Notes: generated by a model not told the origin, from the letters alone. DNA of 64,000 bases from Nocardiopsis composta (GCF_014200805.1 NZ_JACHDB010000002.1:744001-808000); one strand, 5' to 3'; positions 16,804 through 25,669 are shown, counted from the stretch's first letter. A program made the numbers and translations.

Positions 16804-17487
16804 ATGGTGCGCAGACGGTGGACCGCGGGAGCGGCGGTCCTGGCGGCGGTCGCGCTGCTCGGCATCCCCCTCGGGGCGCTGTGGTGGGGGATATCCTCCC
16901 GGCCCGAGGTCACCGTCGCCGACGGAGGCGGCGTGCTGCCCTACCCCGCGACCGAGGCCTCCTTCGGGGTCCAGGGCCGCTACGCGCTCCTCGCCGCCGG
17001 GGCGGGGATGCTCACCGGCTACTGCTCCTACCTGGCTCAGTACCGCCTGGCGCGGCGCGCGGCGGAGCGGCCCGGGGCCGCCGGCCCCGTACCGGACCTG
17101 CGGATGATCTGCCTGGTCGGGCTGACCGCAGGATCGATCGCCGGGGCGCTGCTGCTCTGGGGGACCGGGGTGCTCCTCGACGGGGACGCCTTCGAGCGCG
17201 CCCTGGCCGCGGCCGAGCCCGGCGACGTGATCTCCGACCGGATCCGCCTGGACGCGCTGGGCGCGCTGGTGGTCTGGCCGTTCGTCGCGGTGCTGCAGTA
17301 CGGGCTCTTCGACGCGGTCAGCATCTGGCGCCGCGACCTGCCCACCGACGGCGTCGCCGCCCCGCCGCCCGCCCCGGAGCGGCCCGCCGTCCCGGCCGGA
17401 ACCCCCGCCGGCCCCGGCGCCACCGGAGGCGCACCCGACCGCTCCCTGGGACCCGCTGCAGAGGCCGGAGCCGAGCGCCCCTCCTGA
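16804..17487 (+). CDS. DUF2567-like membrane protein
   Basis: This is a 227-residue predicted membrane protein with four hydrophobic segments: about 8-28, 58-76, 105-127 and 150-170. It has the pattern LLGIPLGALWW near the N-terminus and YPATEASFGVQGRYALLAAGAGMLTG before the second helix, resembling actinobacterial DUF2567 proteins. The C-terminal 55 residues are Pro/Ala/Gly-rich and likely disordered. Function is unknown. A GGAAGGGGG motif precedes the ATG by about 9 bases. Confidence 0.75.
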   Translation: MVRRRWTAGAAVLAAVALLGIPLGALWWGISSRPEVTVADGGGVLPYPATEASFGVQGRYALLAAGAGMLTGYCSYLAQYRLARRAAERPGAAGPVPDLRMICLVGLTAGSIAGALLLWGTGVLLDGDAFERALAAAEPGDVISDRIRLDALGALVVWPFVAVLQYGLFDAVSIWRRDLPTDGVAAPPPAPERPAVPAGTPAGPGATGGAPDRSLGPAAEAGAERPS

Positions 17488-18085
17488 CCGGCCGGCCCTG
17501 GTGCCCCCGGCTCGCCGGCCCGATCAGGATCCGGGGAGGGGAACCTCCCCGTTGACCTTGGAAAACCTTGGACCCATCGGCCGGTCCAGGCCCGCTCACC
17601 GGTACAGGCCCGCGACCGGAGACCGGTCGGTCATGCGGCCGAGGTCGAGGGAGGGGGCAGAGGCCGCTGGAGGCGGGCCGGGCGCAGAGCGGTAACGGCA
17701 GAGGACCCGCCCAGGAGGCCCCGTCCTGATCTTCGATCGGATCAGCGGCTCAGGGCACCGGACCGTCGACCGGGTTCCACCCCCTGCGTCGGGCCCCGCC
17801 CGTTCGCGCGCCGAGCGCCCCCGCAGTTCCGCTTCCCGCCGGCGGGCTCCGGTCGCCCGTCCTCGCCCGGTCCACCGGGGAGCGGGGCCCGGAGCGGCGC
17901 ACCGGCCGCCCGGCCGGCGGCGCGGACCCGGCGGGGCGAGCGGGCGGCGCGCCGGAAAACGCTGCGGCCGGAAGCAGGCGCTCCCGGGCGTCCGGCCCCG
18001 GGAGCGGGCGGCTCGGGCCGCCCAGCAGCAGGGACGCGGCGCGGATGCGCTCGGCCCGTACCTGCCGCCCGGCGCCCGCCGGCGC
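17488..18085. other. Gene-free interval with small hairpins
   Basis: This is a 598-bp interval between convergent genes. It holds a perfect 7-bp hairpin with a GGAA loop (17533-17550), a likely terminator of the DUF2567 gene. A direct repeat ACCTTGG lies just after it, and a 6-bp palindromic hairpin sits at 17726-17745. Open frames crossing it are shadows with low-complexity translations. Confidence 0.5.
17533..17550 (+). terminator. GGAA-loop hairpin
   Basis: A 7-bp perfect GC stem closed by GGAA lies 45 bases after the DUF2567-like gene. Confidence 0.5.
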
Positions 18086-19192
18086 TCAGCGCGGGCGGTT
18101 CCGGGCCGCGGTGGTCGGGTCGCCGTCACCGCGCCAGATGCCGCTCCCGCCGTCCCCGGAGAAGTCGCCGCCCAGGCCGCCGTCGGGACGGCCGAAGCCG
18201 CGGCCGACCGCGGCGGCGAACGACCGGACCAGGGCGAGCTCGCGCAGCTCCGGCGGATCGGCCTCGCCGGCCTGCCGGCGCAGCGACCGGAAGCCCAGCA
18301 GCGCGGTGGAGCGCAGCGCCGCCGTCGGGCCGCCGGCCGGCGCGGCGCGGTGCGCCTCGGCCAGCAGCGCGTCCCCCGCGAGGGTGCGCGGGCCGAGCCG
18401 CCCGCCGGTGGCCCGGTAGGCGCCGTGCACGGTGAACCAGCCGGCGTACAGCGCGAGGGCGACCGGGGCGACCCGCGGCGAGGGCACCGCGGCAAGGGCG
18501 GTGCCGGCGGCGACGGCGCCGCACAGCACCGGGCCGCTGAGCGCGCCCACCGCGCGGCGGGACAGGTGCAGGTGGAAGGGGTAGGTCAGGAGCAGCCCGG
18601 CGCAGAGCACCGACCAGATCCCCTCCGGGCCGGAGGACGGGCGCATCCCGAACACCAGCAGCCCCGGGCCGAGCACCGCGGCGGCCACCCCCAGCACGGT
18701 GTGCAGGCCGACGGCTGCGCACCTGACCCGGCGCACCCCGCGCATCCGCTGCGGCGGGAAGAACAGCCCGAGGCGGCGGAGCCGCCACAGCACCACGGTC
18801 GCCTGGTCGCTCCGCGCGGCGGTGTTCACCAGCTCCTCGGCGCACATGCTGCGCTTGGGGCGCAGCCGATCGGCCATCACCCGGGCCGGCGGGCTGAGGG
18901 TGCGGATCAGCCGGGCCGCGGCGGACGGCTCGGGGTCGGGGCGGGCCACAGCGCCGTGCCCGCGGGCGATCACCCGGCCGCCGAGATAGAGCTCGGCCAG
19001 CGCGACCTCGCCCAACCGCTGCAGCCCGCCGGCGAGCATGCCCAGCTCCAGCGGGGTGAGCTCCTCCGCGCCGAGGACCGGGCGGCGCGGCCCGGCCCTG
19101 CGGAGCCGGGTGTGGGCGTGGCGCGAGGCGAGGAAACCGAGCAGGGGCAGCACGTGCAGGAGAACCGTGCCGAGCAGGATCGCCGGGACCAT
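18086..19192 (-). CDS. TIGR04222 family membrane protein
   Basis: This 368-residue protein has an N-terminal membrane helix and the family core LTPLELGMLAGG, followed by ALAELYLGGRV. It has several further hydrophobic helices at about 190-290 and a Gly/Asp-rich tail (GGLGGDFSGDGGSG) typical of TIGR04222 proteins. Function is unknown; such proteins are frequent in actinomycetes. The ATG at 19192 is supported by an AAGGAGG motif five bases upstream; longer frames upstream have no ribosome site. Confidence 0.85.
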   Translation of the reverse strand: MVPAILLGTVLLHVLPLLGFLASRHAHTRLRRAGPRRPVLGAEELTPLELGMLAGGLQRLGEVALAELYLGGRVIARGHGAVARPDPEPSAAARLIRTLSPPARVMADRLRPKRSMCAEELVNTAARSDQATVVLWRLRRLGLFFPPQRMRGVRRVRCAAVGLHTVLGVAAAVLGPGLLVFGMRPSSGPEGIWSVLCAGLLLTYPFHLHLSRRAVGALSGPVLCGAVAAGTALAAVPSPRVAPVALALYAGWFTVHGAYRATGGRLGPRTLAGDALLAEAHRAAPAGGPTAALRSTALLGFRSLRRQAGEADPPELRELALVRSFAAAVGRGFGRPDGGLGGDFSGDGGSGIWRGDGDPTTAARNRPR

Positions 19193-19510
19193 CGCGCCTC
19201 CTTCACGCGCCCCGCACCGAGTTGTGATGCAGACCACGTTAAAGCGGTCGGCGCGCGCTGAAAAGTGCCCTGCGGCAGCGGATCGACGCGAATTCGGCAC
19301 GGAGGGTGACGGAAGCGCCGCTGTGCTGCGCCGCCGGGATGCGGCGGGCACGGCCCCGACCCGATCGGAGATCGGTCCCGGGGCGACCAGGGACGGTGCG
19401 GGGCGGCCCAGTGGAGCTTAGGGCAGCGGGGGATGGTTCGGGGCAGTCCGGCGCGGGCGCCGCCGTCGTCCACGCCGGTGGGGGGCGGGGCGAAGGCCCC
19501 AGCCGGATGC

Positions 19511-19880
19511 GGCGTCTCGCGGGGTCGGGGTGCAAGCGGGCAGCGACGGCGGAGGAAGGGGGCGGGACGGGCGTGTCGGCCGGGTGCGGCGCCCCGCGGG
19601 GCTGAGGTACAAGCCGGCGGCGACGGCGGAGGAAGGGGGCGGGACGGGCGTGTCGGCCGGGTGCGGCGCCCCGCGGGGCTGAGGTACAAGCCGGCGGCGA
19701 CGGCGGAGGAAGGGGGTGGGACGGGCGTGTCGGCCGGGTGCGGCGCCCCGCGGGGTCGGGGTTCAAACCGGCAGCGACGGCGGAGGTGGGGTGGGGCGGA
19801 GCTCTTCACCCGGGTGCGGCGTCTCGCAGGGCTGAGGTACAAGCCGGCGGCGACGGCAGGGGGTAGGGGCGGCCGATCAT
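19511..19880. repeat. Tandem repeat cluster, 77-bp period (left)
   Basis: Five copies of one unit begin at 19511, 19588, 19665, 19742 and 19818, anchored on GGCGYCYCGC. The central three are nearly identical. Weaker degenerate copies may extend left to about 19390. Because 76 and 77 are not multiples of three, the copies run in different frames, so the repeat is not a protein repeat. Confidence 0.85.
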
Positions 19881-20345
19881 GTACGACAGAGCAGGTGGAG
19901 GGGCGGGATTGTCGTGCCCCCGTTCTCCCCGGTGTCGAGGCCGTTCGGTTGGGGAACACCGCAACCCTCTGACCTGGGTGAACACGGACGGTGAAGGGGA
20001 GGGGGAGCGCCCTGCACACCTGGACGTCGCCTTCGTGACGGCGGGGAGCGCATCCTGGGGCGGATCAGTCCTCTTGGGGCCGGTATGGCCGTGATCGCGG
20101 AGCCGGTCCGGGTTTCGAGTCGCCCGGAAGACGAGAAAAGGGGCCTCGGAAACCTGGGAGGGGTGGCGAAGAGGCGAGGCGCCGCACCTGCTCTCCCAAG
20201 AGGCCTCGCTTTCGCCACTCTGAGTAATCAGAGAGGGGGTGGTGTCGGGATCTGGGCTTGCTACTCGCGCGTACACGTCATTCGGCCTGCCGGGGAGGTA
20301 TGTAGACCGCGCCGCCTCGCTCGATCTTCGCCAATAATCCGACAT
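19806..20345 (-). CDS. Doubtful open frame, 179 residues, unknown
   Basis: The frame starts at an ATG ten bases after a GGAGG (second of two close ATGs) and begins MSDYWRRSSEAAR. Third-position GC is far below that of neighbouring genes. The last 25 codons run into the tandem repeat, and no domain is recognisable. It could be a short acquired gene or simply chance in a lower-GC region. I would not rely on it. Confidence 0.2.
   Translation of the reverse strand: MSDYWRRSSEAARSTYLPGRPNDVYARVASPDPDTTPSLITQSGESEASWESRCGASPLRHPSQVSEAPFLVFRATRNPDRLRDHGHTGPKRTDPPQDALPAVTKATSRCAGRSPSPSPSVFTQVRGLRCSPTERPRHRGERGHDNPAPPPALSYMIGRPYPLPSPPACTSALRDAAPG
20165..20216. other. Long imperfect hairpin
   Basis: GGCGAA (20165-20170) plus GCGAGG pairs with CCTCGC plus TTCGCC (20211-20216), separated by a small asymmetric bulge and a loop of about 20 nt. 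It may be part of a structured RNA or the transcript of the surrounding core. Confidence 0.45.
20218..20233. other. 6-bp hairpin with GTAA tetraloop
   Basis: CTCTGA-GTAA-TCAGAG is a perfect stem with a GNRA-type loop on the plus strand. It starts one base after the larger hairpin ends. Confidence 0.45.
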
Positions 20346-20360
20346 ATAGGACATACCTCC
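20294..20360. repeat. 10-bp inverted repeat GGAGGTATGT ... ACATACCTCC
   Basis: The arms are at 20294-20303 and 20351-20360, perfect and 47 bp apart in the AT-richer core. Either a pair of protein-binding sites or paired RNA is possible. Confidence 0.5.
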
Positions 20361-20399
20361 TCTCTGGAGGCCCGGCCTCGCCTCTAGGGTGCGGCCCTC

Positions 20400-20710
20400 T
20401 CCTGCCAGGAACCGCGGGCCGGATCGGTGAGCGCGGCGCCCGCCCACTCCTGCCGTTGCCGCCCGCTTGAACCCCGGCCCCGTGAGGCGCCGCGCTCGGC
20501 CGGGGTGCTCGGCCCCGCCCCTCCTCTGCCGTCGTCGTCGGTTTGTGCCTTAGCTCCGTGGGGTGCCGCGCCCGGGCGACATCTGTACCCCGGTCCTGCC
20601 TTTGCCGTTGCCGCCCGCTTGAACCTCAACCCCGTGAGGCGCCGCGCTCGGAGGAGGTGCCTCGTTCCGCCTCCGTTGCCGTCAGCCTCGTCCTGCCCCC
20701 ACCGCCGTCA
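20400..20710. repeat. Tandem repeat cluster, 76-bp period (right, inverted)
   Basis: Three copies anchored on GTGRGGYGCC begin at 20482, 20558 and 20634, exactly 76 bp apart. The unit is the reverse complement of the left-cluster unit, so the two clusters form a large imperfect inverted repeat around the 0.5-kb core. Confidence 0.75.
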
Positions 20711-20713
20711 TCG

Positions 20714-21217
20714 TCATCGCCGCCCGGCGATCGGGCCGGTGGTCGCACCGGTGAGGCGGACCAGGTCGGCGGGGGAGAGCTCCATCTGCAGGCCGCGCCG
20801 GCCGGCCGAGACGTAGACGGTGTCGTGGCCGGCGGCGGAGGAGTCGACCACGGTGGGCAGCCGCTTGCGCTGGCCGAGCGGGCTGATGCCGCCTCTCACG
20901 TAGCCGGTGGTCCGCTCGGCGGCGGCCGGGTCGGCCATGGCGGCCTTCTTGCCGCCCGCCGCCGCGGCCAGGGCCTTGAGGCTCAGCGGGGCGCCGACCG
21001 GCACCACCGCGATGGTGAGGGCGCCGTCCACCTCGGCGACCAGCGTCTTGAAGACCCTGTCGTGCGGGACGCCGAGCGCGTCGGCGGCCTCCTCGCCGTA
21101 GGAGGAGCCGCCGTCCCCGGAGGCCTCGTAGGGGTGCAGGGTGAAGTCGATCTTCGCCCGGGACGCGGCGACCGTGGCGGGGGTGCCCTGCCCGCCCTTT
21201 CCGCCTTTACCGCTCAC
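20714..21217 (-). CDS. ybaK: YbaK/EbsC-type aminoacyl-tRNA deacylase
   Basis: This 167-residue protein resembles Cys-tRNA(Pro) deacylase, which hydrolyses mischarged tRNA in trans. Family landmarks are DFTLHPYE near the N-terminus, LGVPHDRVFKTLV with the catalytic-type Lys, TIAVVPVGAPLSLKAL, GYVRGGISPLG (the Gly-rich substrate loop) and VYVSAGRRGLQMELSP. Length matches the family. The GTG at 21217 has AGAGG nine bases upstream; the longer frame to 21289 begins with unrelated residues. It is monocistronic, with its stop abutting the right repeat cluster. Confidence 0.93.
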   Translation of the reverse strand: MSGKGGKGGQGTPATVAASRAKIDFTLHPYEASGDGGSSYGEEAADALGVPHDRVFKTLVAEVDGALTIAVVPVGAPLSLKALAAAAGGKKAAMADPAAAERTTGYVRGGISPLGQRKRLPTVVDSSAAGHDTVYVSAGRRGLQMELSPADLVRLTGATTGPIAGRR

Positions 21218-21294
21218 GACGCAGGACGCCTCTTTTCTCTGTGCGGGTTCCTCTGTGCGAGGGGACGGCCGGGGAACGGGTCCCACCATAGCGG

Positions 21295-21325
21295 CGGCCG
21301 CCCGGCCGGGAAGGCCGGGCGGCCG
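21295..21325. terminator. Perfect 13-bp hairpin after the ferritin gene
   Basis: 21295-21307 pairs with 21313-21325 around a GGGAA loop. It sits downstream of the ferritin stop and upstream of the ybaK start on the same strand. Confidence 0.65.
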
Positions 21326-21356
21326 GAGGACAGGCTCCCGCCGAGCTCCGCGGAAC

Positions 21357-21926
21357 TCAGACCGTCAGCGCGGGCCCCGCGGTCTCCGGGGCGTCGGCGT
21401 CTCCGCCGGTCTCGTCGGGCATCTCGCGGGCCAGCCAGGTCTCCACCTCGAACAGGGAGCCGCCGGCGGCCCGGTCGACGACGTCCAGGATGGTGGACAT
21501 CTTGTGCTCCTCCTCCACCTGCTCCTTGAGGAACCAGAGGAGGAACTGCTCGCCGGTGTAGTCGTTCTCCTCGCGGGCGACCCGGGAGAGCACGTGGAAC
21601 TGCTCGGTGACGCGCTGCTCCTGGGAGAGTGCGAGGGCCACCGGCTCGCGCGGCGACTGGAACTCGTTCTGGATCTCGTCGGGGCGCGGAATGGTGACCG
21701 GGACGTCGCGGTCGATGAGGTAGCGGACGATCATCATCGCGTGGTCGCGCTCCTCCAGGGCCTGCCGGTAGAAGATCCGCGCGAACTGCGGCAGGTGGCG
21801 GTCGTCGTACCAGGTGGCCAGGGCGACGTACTGGTGCGAGGCGGTGAACTCGTGCCGGACCTGGTCCAGCAGGAGGCGGTGGAACTTGGAAAGGCCGTGC
21901 TCGGCGCTGTGTGTCGTAGAAGCCAT
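21357..21926 (-). CDS. Ferritin (BfrB-like, non-haem)
   Basis: This 189-residue ferritin has the ferroxidase ligands expected for the family: Glu in VRHEFTASHQY, the EERDH motif in ALEERDHAMM, and Glu residues in the LLWFLKEQVEEEHK helix. It has an acidic C-terminal tail after the fifth helix. Ferritins oxidise Fe(II) and store it as a mineral core in a 24-mer cage. The ATG at 21926 has GAGGG just upstream. The AT-rich 130 bp before it carry three sequences resembling IdeR/DmdR iron boxes. In Mycobacterium, iron-loaded IdeR activates bfrB from multiple boxes, so the same logic is likely here. Confidence 0.94.
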   Translation of the reverse strand: MASTTHSAEHGLSKFHRLLLDQVRHEFTASHQYVALATWYDDRHLPQFARIFYRQALEERDHAMMIVRYLIDRDVPVTIPRPDEIQNEFQSPREPVALALSQEQRVTEQFHVLSRVAREENDYTGEQFLLWFLKEQVEEEHKMSTILDVVDRAAGGSLFEVETWLAREMPDETGGDADAPETAGPALTV

Positions 21927-21987
21927 ACCCTCACGGTAACGCCCGGCAAATGAATTGTCGAACAATGGCGTGAGCAATTCTCGTCAC

Positions 21988-22006
21988 TTAGGAAAGCCTT
22001 TGTGAA
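21988..22006. promoter_or_regulatory. Iron-box-like site 1 (DtxR/IdeR family)
   Basis: By eye, 11 of 19 positions match TTAGGTTAGGCTAACCTAA, including the TTAGG half-site and AGxCT core. It is the site nearest the ferritin gene. Confidence 0.4.
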
Positions 22007-22012
22007 AGCAAT

Positions 22013-22031
22013 TTAGGTTAGGTCTCCCAAA
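22013..22031. promoter_or_regulatory. Iron-box-like site 2
   Basis: This is the best match (14 of 19): the first ten bases TTAGGTTAGG are identical to the IdeR consensus. It lies 25 bp from site 1. Confidence 0.55.
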
Positions 22032-22057
22032 GTAAGGCGGATCTAATTCTGTCCTTT

Positions 22058-22076
22058 TATGGTGAGGCTTCCCTAA
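22058..22076. promoter_or_regulatory. Iron-box-like site 3 (opposite orientation)
   Basis: The reverse complement begins TTAGGGAAGCCTCACC, 13 of 19 positions matching the consensus. Confidence 0.45.
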
Positions 22077-22290
22077 AAAGGTGCGCACCGGGGCGGGAGG
22101 GGGCGGCGGCCCTTCCCTCGGCCGCCCCGCCCCGGGGTCCGGAGCCCGCCGCGCGCCCCTCCCGCAGAGCCGCGTCGTGCGGCCCCGGCGCCGGGGCCGG
22201 CGCCGCCCCCCCCGCGTCGGGCATGCCCGCCTCGGCGGCGCGCCGCAGGTGAACGGGGCGACCGGAGGGGAGCGCGGGACGGCGGCCCCC

Positions 22291-22296
22291 TAGAAT
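22291..22296 (+). promoter_or_regulatory. -10 element TAGAAT, leaderless hisD
   Basis: TAGAAT ends 6 nt before the hisD GTG, so transcription should begin at or next to the start codon. No Shine-Dalgarno sequence is present, which agrees with leaderless translation. Confidence 0.6.
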
Positions 22297-22302
22297 GGGG
22301 GC

Positions 22303-23613
22303 GTGATCTCCCGAATCGACCTCCGAGGCACCACCGGCGACCCGCGGGACGCGCTGCCCCGCGCCGAGACCGACGTCGAGGCCGCCGTGCAGAAAGTCCG
22401 TCCGATCTGCGAGGACGTCCGCCATCGCGGCGTCGAGGCGCTGATCGAGTACGCGAAGCGCTTCGACGGGGTCGACCTCGACGGAATCCGGGTCCCGGCC
22501 GAGGAGATCTCCGCCGCCCTGCGCGGCCTCGACCCCGCGGTGCGCGCCGCCCTGGAGGAGGCGATCCGCCGCACCCGCCTGGTCCACCGCGACCAGCGGC
22601 GCACCGACACCACCACGCAGGTGGTGCCGGGCGGCACCGTCACCGAGCGCTGGGTGCCGGTCGACCGGGTCGGGCTGTACGTGCCCGGCGGCCGCGCCGT
22701 CTACCCGTCCAGCGTCGTGATGAACGCCGTCCCCGCCCAGGAGGCCGGGGTCGGCTCACTGGCCGTGGCCTCCCCGCCGCAGGCCGAGTTCGGCGGCCTG
22801 CCGCACCTGACCGTGCTGGCCGCCTGCGCGCTGCTCGGCGTGGACGAGGTGTACGCGGTCGGTGGCGCCCAGGCGATCGCGATGTTCGCCTACGGCGCTG
22901 GCGAATGCGCCCGCGCCGACATGGTCACCGGCCCCGGCAACATCTGGGTCGCCGCCGCCAAGCGCCTGCTCAAGGGGGTCATCGGCATCGACGCCGAGGC
23001 CGGCCCCACCGAGATCGCGGTGCTCGCCGACGACACCGCCGACCCCGGCTACGTCGCCGCCGACCTGATCAGCCAGGCCGAGCACGACGTGGTCGCCGCC
23101 TCGGTGCTGGTCACCCCGTCCACCGCGCTGGCCGACGCCGTCGAGGCCGAGCTGCGCACCCGGGTGCCCGCCACCAAGCACGCCGAACGCGTCACCGAGG
23201 CGCTGTCCGGCCCGCAGTCCGGCATCGTGCTGGTCGACGACCTCGACCACGGCCTGGCGGTGGTCGACGCCTACGCCGCCGAGCACCTGGAGATCATGGT
23301 GGCCGACCCGCAGGCCACCGCGGCGCGGGTGCGCAACGCCGGCGCGGTGTTCGTCGGCGACCACAGCCCGGTCTCCCTCGGCGACTACCTCGCCGGCTCC
23401 AACCACGTGCTGCCCACCGGCGGCTGCGCCTGCCACTCCTCCGGGCTGAGCGTGCAGACCTTCCTGCGCGGCATCCACGTCGTGCACTACGACCGGGACG
23501 CCCTCGCCGAGGCCGCCCCGCACGTGGTGGCGCTCGCCGAGGCGGAGGACCTGCCCGCGCACGGCGAGGCCGTCACCGCGCGGGTCGGCCGGCCCGCCGC
23601 GCACCGCGGCTGA
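22303..23613 (+). CDS. hisD: Histidinol dehydrogenase
   Basis: HisD catalyses the last two steps of histidine synthesis, histidinol to histidine, with two NAD+ and a zinc ion. The 436-residue protein shows the family signature region [33 protein letters not shown], the substrate/zinc segment DLISQAEHD, and the catalytic Glu-His pair in YAAEHLEIM. The GTG is fixed by the upstream TAGAAT at leaderless spacing and by the conserved MISRIDLRG opening. It is the first gene of hisD-C-B-(small ORF)-H-priA-F. Confidence 0.97.
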   Translation: MISRIDLRGTTGDPRDALPRAETDVEAAVQKVRPICEDVRHRGVEALIEYAKRFDGVDLDGIRVPAEEISAALRGLDPAVRAALEEAIRRTRLVHRDQRRTDTTTQVVPGGTVTERWVPVDRVGLYVPGGRAVYPSSVVMNAVPAQEAGVGSLAVASPPQAEFGGLPHLTVLAACALLGVDEVYAVGGAQAIAMFAYGAGECARADMVTGPGNIWVAAAKRLLKGVIGIDAEAGPTEIAVLADDTADPGYVAADLISQAEHDVVAASVLVTPSTALADAVEAELRTRVPATKHAERVTEALSGPQSGIVLVDDLDHGLAVVDAYAAEHLEIMVADPQATAARVRNAGAVFVGDHSPVSLGDYLAGSNHVLPTGGCACHSSGLSVQTFLRGIHVVHYDRDALAEAAPHVVALAEAEDLPAHGEAVTARVGRPAAHRG

Positions 23614-23676
23614 CCCGGGCGCCGCGCAGCGCCCCGCCGCACCGCCGAGAGACCGCCGGAACGGATTGACGACACA

Positions 23677-24759
23677 GTGAGCGAATTCGGCCTGCACGAC
23701 CTGCCGCTCCGCGACGACCTGCGCGGGCGCACCCCCTACGGCGCGCCCCAGCTGGACGTCCCGGTCGCGCTGAACACCAACGAGAACCCCTACCCGCCCT
23801 CGGAGCGCCTGGTCGCGGCGCTCGCCGAGGCGGTGTCGGCCGCCGCCCGCGGCCTGAACCGCTACCCCGACCGCGACGCGCTCCGGCTCCGCGAGGGCCT
23901 CGCCCGCTACCTCGGGCACGGCCTGGACGCCTCCCGGGTGTGGGCCGCCAACGGCTCCAACGAGGTGCTGCAGCAGATCCTGCAGGCCTTCGGCGGCCCC
24001 GGGCGGACCGCGATGGGCTTCGAGCCCTCCTACTCCATGCACCCGGTCATCGCCGAGGTCACCGGGACCCGCTGGGTCGCCGAGCGGCGCGGCGGAGACT
24101 TCTCCATCGACCCGGACGCCGCGGTCGCCGCCGTCACCGAGCACCGGCCCGACGTCGTCTTCCTCACCTCGCCGAACAACCCGACCGGCACCGCGCTGCC
24201 GCTGGAGACCGTGGCGCGGATCGCCGCGGCCGCCCCGGGCGTCGTGGTGGTCGACGAGGCCTACGCCGAGTTCCGCCGGGAGGGCACCCCCAGCGCGCTC
24301 ACCCTGCTCGCGGAGAACCCGCGGATCATCGTCAGCCGCACCATGTCCAAGGCGTTCGCGCTGGCCGGGGCGCGGCTGGGCTACCTCGCCGCGCACCCCG
24401 CGGTGATCGACGCCCTGCAGCTGGTCCGGCTGCCCTACCACCTGTCCGCCGTCACCCAGGCCGTCGCCGGGGTCGCCCTGGACTTCTCCGACGAGCTCCT
24501 CGGCGGGGTCAAGCAGCTCCGCGAGGAGCGCGACGCCCTGGTGGACTGGCTCCGCGGGCACGGCTTCCGGGTGGCCGACTCCGATGCGAACTTCGTCATG
24601 TTCGGGGAGTTCCCCGACCGCACCGCGGTCTTCCGCGGCATGCTGGAGCGGGGCGTGCTGATCCGCGAGGTCGGCCCGCCCGCGTGGCTGCGCACCACCA
24701 TCGGGACCCCCGAGGAAATGTCCGCCTTCCGAGAGGCGTTGCTCCAGGTGACGGGGTGA
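23677..24759 (+). CDS. hisC: Histidinol-phosphate aminotransferase
   Basis: This is a 360-residue PLP-dependent aminotransferase of fold type I, converting imidazole-acetol phosphate and glutamate to histidinol phosphate. Visible are the N-terminal [31 protein letters not shown] and the PLP-binding Lys in [17 protein letters not shown] (about residue 225). Downstream of hisD by 63 bp, same direction. GTG start; a weak GGAACGGA lies upstream. Confidence 0.97.
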   Translation: MSEFGLHDLPLRDDLRGRTPYGAPQLDVPVALNTNENPYPPSERLVAALAEAVSAAARGLNRYPDRDALRLREGLARYLGHGLDASRVWAANGSNEVLQQILQAFGGPGRTAMGFEPSYSMHPVIAEVTGTRWVAERRGGDFSIDPDAAVAAVTEHRPDVVFLTSPNNPTGTALPLETVARIAAAAPGVVVVDEAYAEFRREGTPSALTLLAENPRIIVSRTMSKAFALAGARLGYLAAHPAVIDALQLVRLPYHLSAVTQAVAGVALDFSDELLGGVKQLREERDALVDWLRGHGFRVADSDANFVMFGEFPDRTAVFRGMLERGVLIREVGPPAWLRTTIGTPEEMSAFREALLQVTG

Positions 24760-24860
24760 CCCCCGGAGCCCGGCCGGGCCCCGCGCCCGCGCCGCCCGCC
24801 CGGCGAGAGCCGGCCCGCAGCACCGACCCATCCGAGCCACCACCGGAGAACCCCACCGCC

Positions 24861-25454
24861 ATGAGCCGCACCGGCCGCATCGAACGCACCACCAAGGAGA
24901 CCAAGGTCCTGGTCGAGATCGACCTCGACGGGACCGGGGTCGCCGACGTCTCCACCGGCGTCGGCTTCTACGACCACATGCTCGACCAGCTCGCCAAGCA
25001 CGGGCTGTTCGACCTGACCGTGCGGACCGAGGGCGACCTGCACATCGACTCCCACCACACCATGGAGGACACCGCGCTGGCGCTCGGCGCGGCGTTCCGC
25101 CAGGCGCTCGGCGACAAGGCCGGCATCCGCCGGTTCGCCGACGCCAAGGTGCCGCTGGACGAGGCGCTGGCCGAGGTCACCGTGGACGTCTCCGGCCGCC
25201 CCTACCTGGTGCACACCGAGCCCGCGGGCATGGCCCCGGTGATCGGCCGCGACTACGACACCACGATGACCCGGCACATCTTCGAGTCGTTCGTCGCCCA
25301 GGCCCAGGTCGCGCTGCACGTGCACGTGCCCTACGGCCGCAACGCCCACCACATCGTGGAGTGCCAGTTCAAGGCGTTCGCGCGGGCGCTCCGCTTCGCC
25401 TGCGAGCGCGACCCCCGGGTGACCGGGGTCCCCTCCACCAAGGGCGCCCTGTAA
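24861..25454 (+). CDS. hisB: Imidazoleglycerol-phosphate dehydratase
   Basis: This 197-residue monofunctional HisB has the two metal-binding histidine clusters of the family ([13 protein letters not shown] and [17 protein letters not shown]) and [14 protein letters not shown]. It dehydrates imidazole-glycerol phosphate. The ATG at 24861 has CGGAGA about 12 bases upstream and begins with the conserved [12 protein letters not shown]. Its TAA overlaps the ATG of the following small gene (TAATG). Confidence 0.97.
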   Translation: MSRTGRIERTTKETKVLVEIDLDGTGVADVSTGVGFYDHMLDQLAKHGLFDLTVRTEGDLHIDSHHTMEDTALALGAAFRQALGDKAGIRRFADAKVPLDEALAEVTVDVSGRPYLVHTEPAGMAPVIGRDYDTTMTRHIFESFVAQAQVALHVHVPYGRNAHHIVECQFKAFARALRFACERDPRVTGVPSTKGAL

Positions 25455-25618
25455 TGCAGGACCTGTGGGCCGTACTGCTCATCGCACTGGGCGGGCTGCT
25501 CCTCGGCGGCGCGATCTCCACCTGGAAGAACCTCCGCCTGCTCGCCGCGGTGCTGGCGGTGTGCGCGGTGCTCGCCGCCGCCTCCGGCATCCTGCGGCTG
25601 GGCTACTTCAGCGGCTGA
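25454..25618 (+). CDS. Small membrane protein between hisB and hisH, 54 aa
   Basis: The start codon overlaps the hisB stop by one base, implying translational coupling. The product is almost entirely hydrophobic: two segments, [19 protein letters not shown] and [19 protein letters not shown], joined by TWKN. It ends in LGYFSG. Such small ORFs occur at this operon position in other actinomycetes as I recall, but no function is known. The sequence supports only a two-helix inner-membrane peptide. Confidence 0.7.
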   Translation: MQDLWAVLLIALGGLLLGGAISTWKNLRLLAAVLAVCAVLAAASGILRLGYFSG

Positions 25619-25669
25619 CGGCCCGCCGGGCCGCCAGCCGCGACGGACTGAGAAAGGGCACGGTCGAAC

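Larger units (their letters stand above)
19193..20713. other. Gene-poor repeat locus, 1.5 kb
   Basis: This interval holds two clusters of degenerate 76-77-bp tandem repeats in opposite orientation (about 19390-19880 and 20400-20710). They flank a lower-GC core with hairpins and one doubtful minus-strand open frame. No conserved protein is recognisable. Confidence 0.6.

Noticed and set aside
20100-20140. tRNA-like T-arm (GGGTTTCGAGTCGCCC)
   Set aside because: The stem-loop geometry is wrong (loop too long), and no acceptor, D or anticodon arms can be built around it.
19490-20720. CRISPR array
   Set aside because: The repeats are contiguous 76-77-bp units without unique spacers, appear in both orientations, and no cas gene is nearby.
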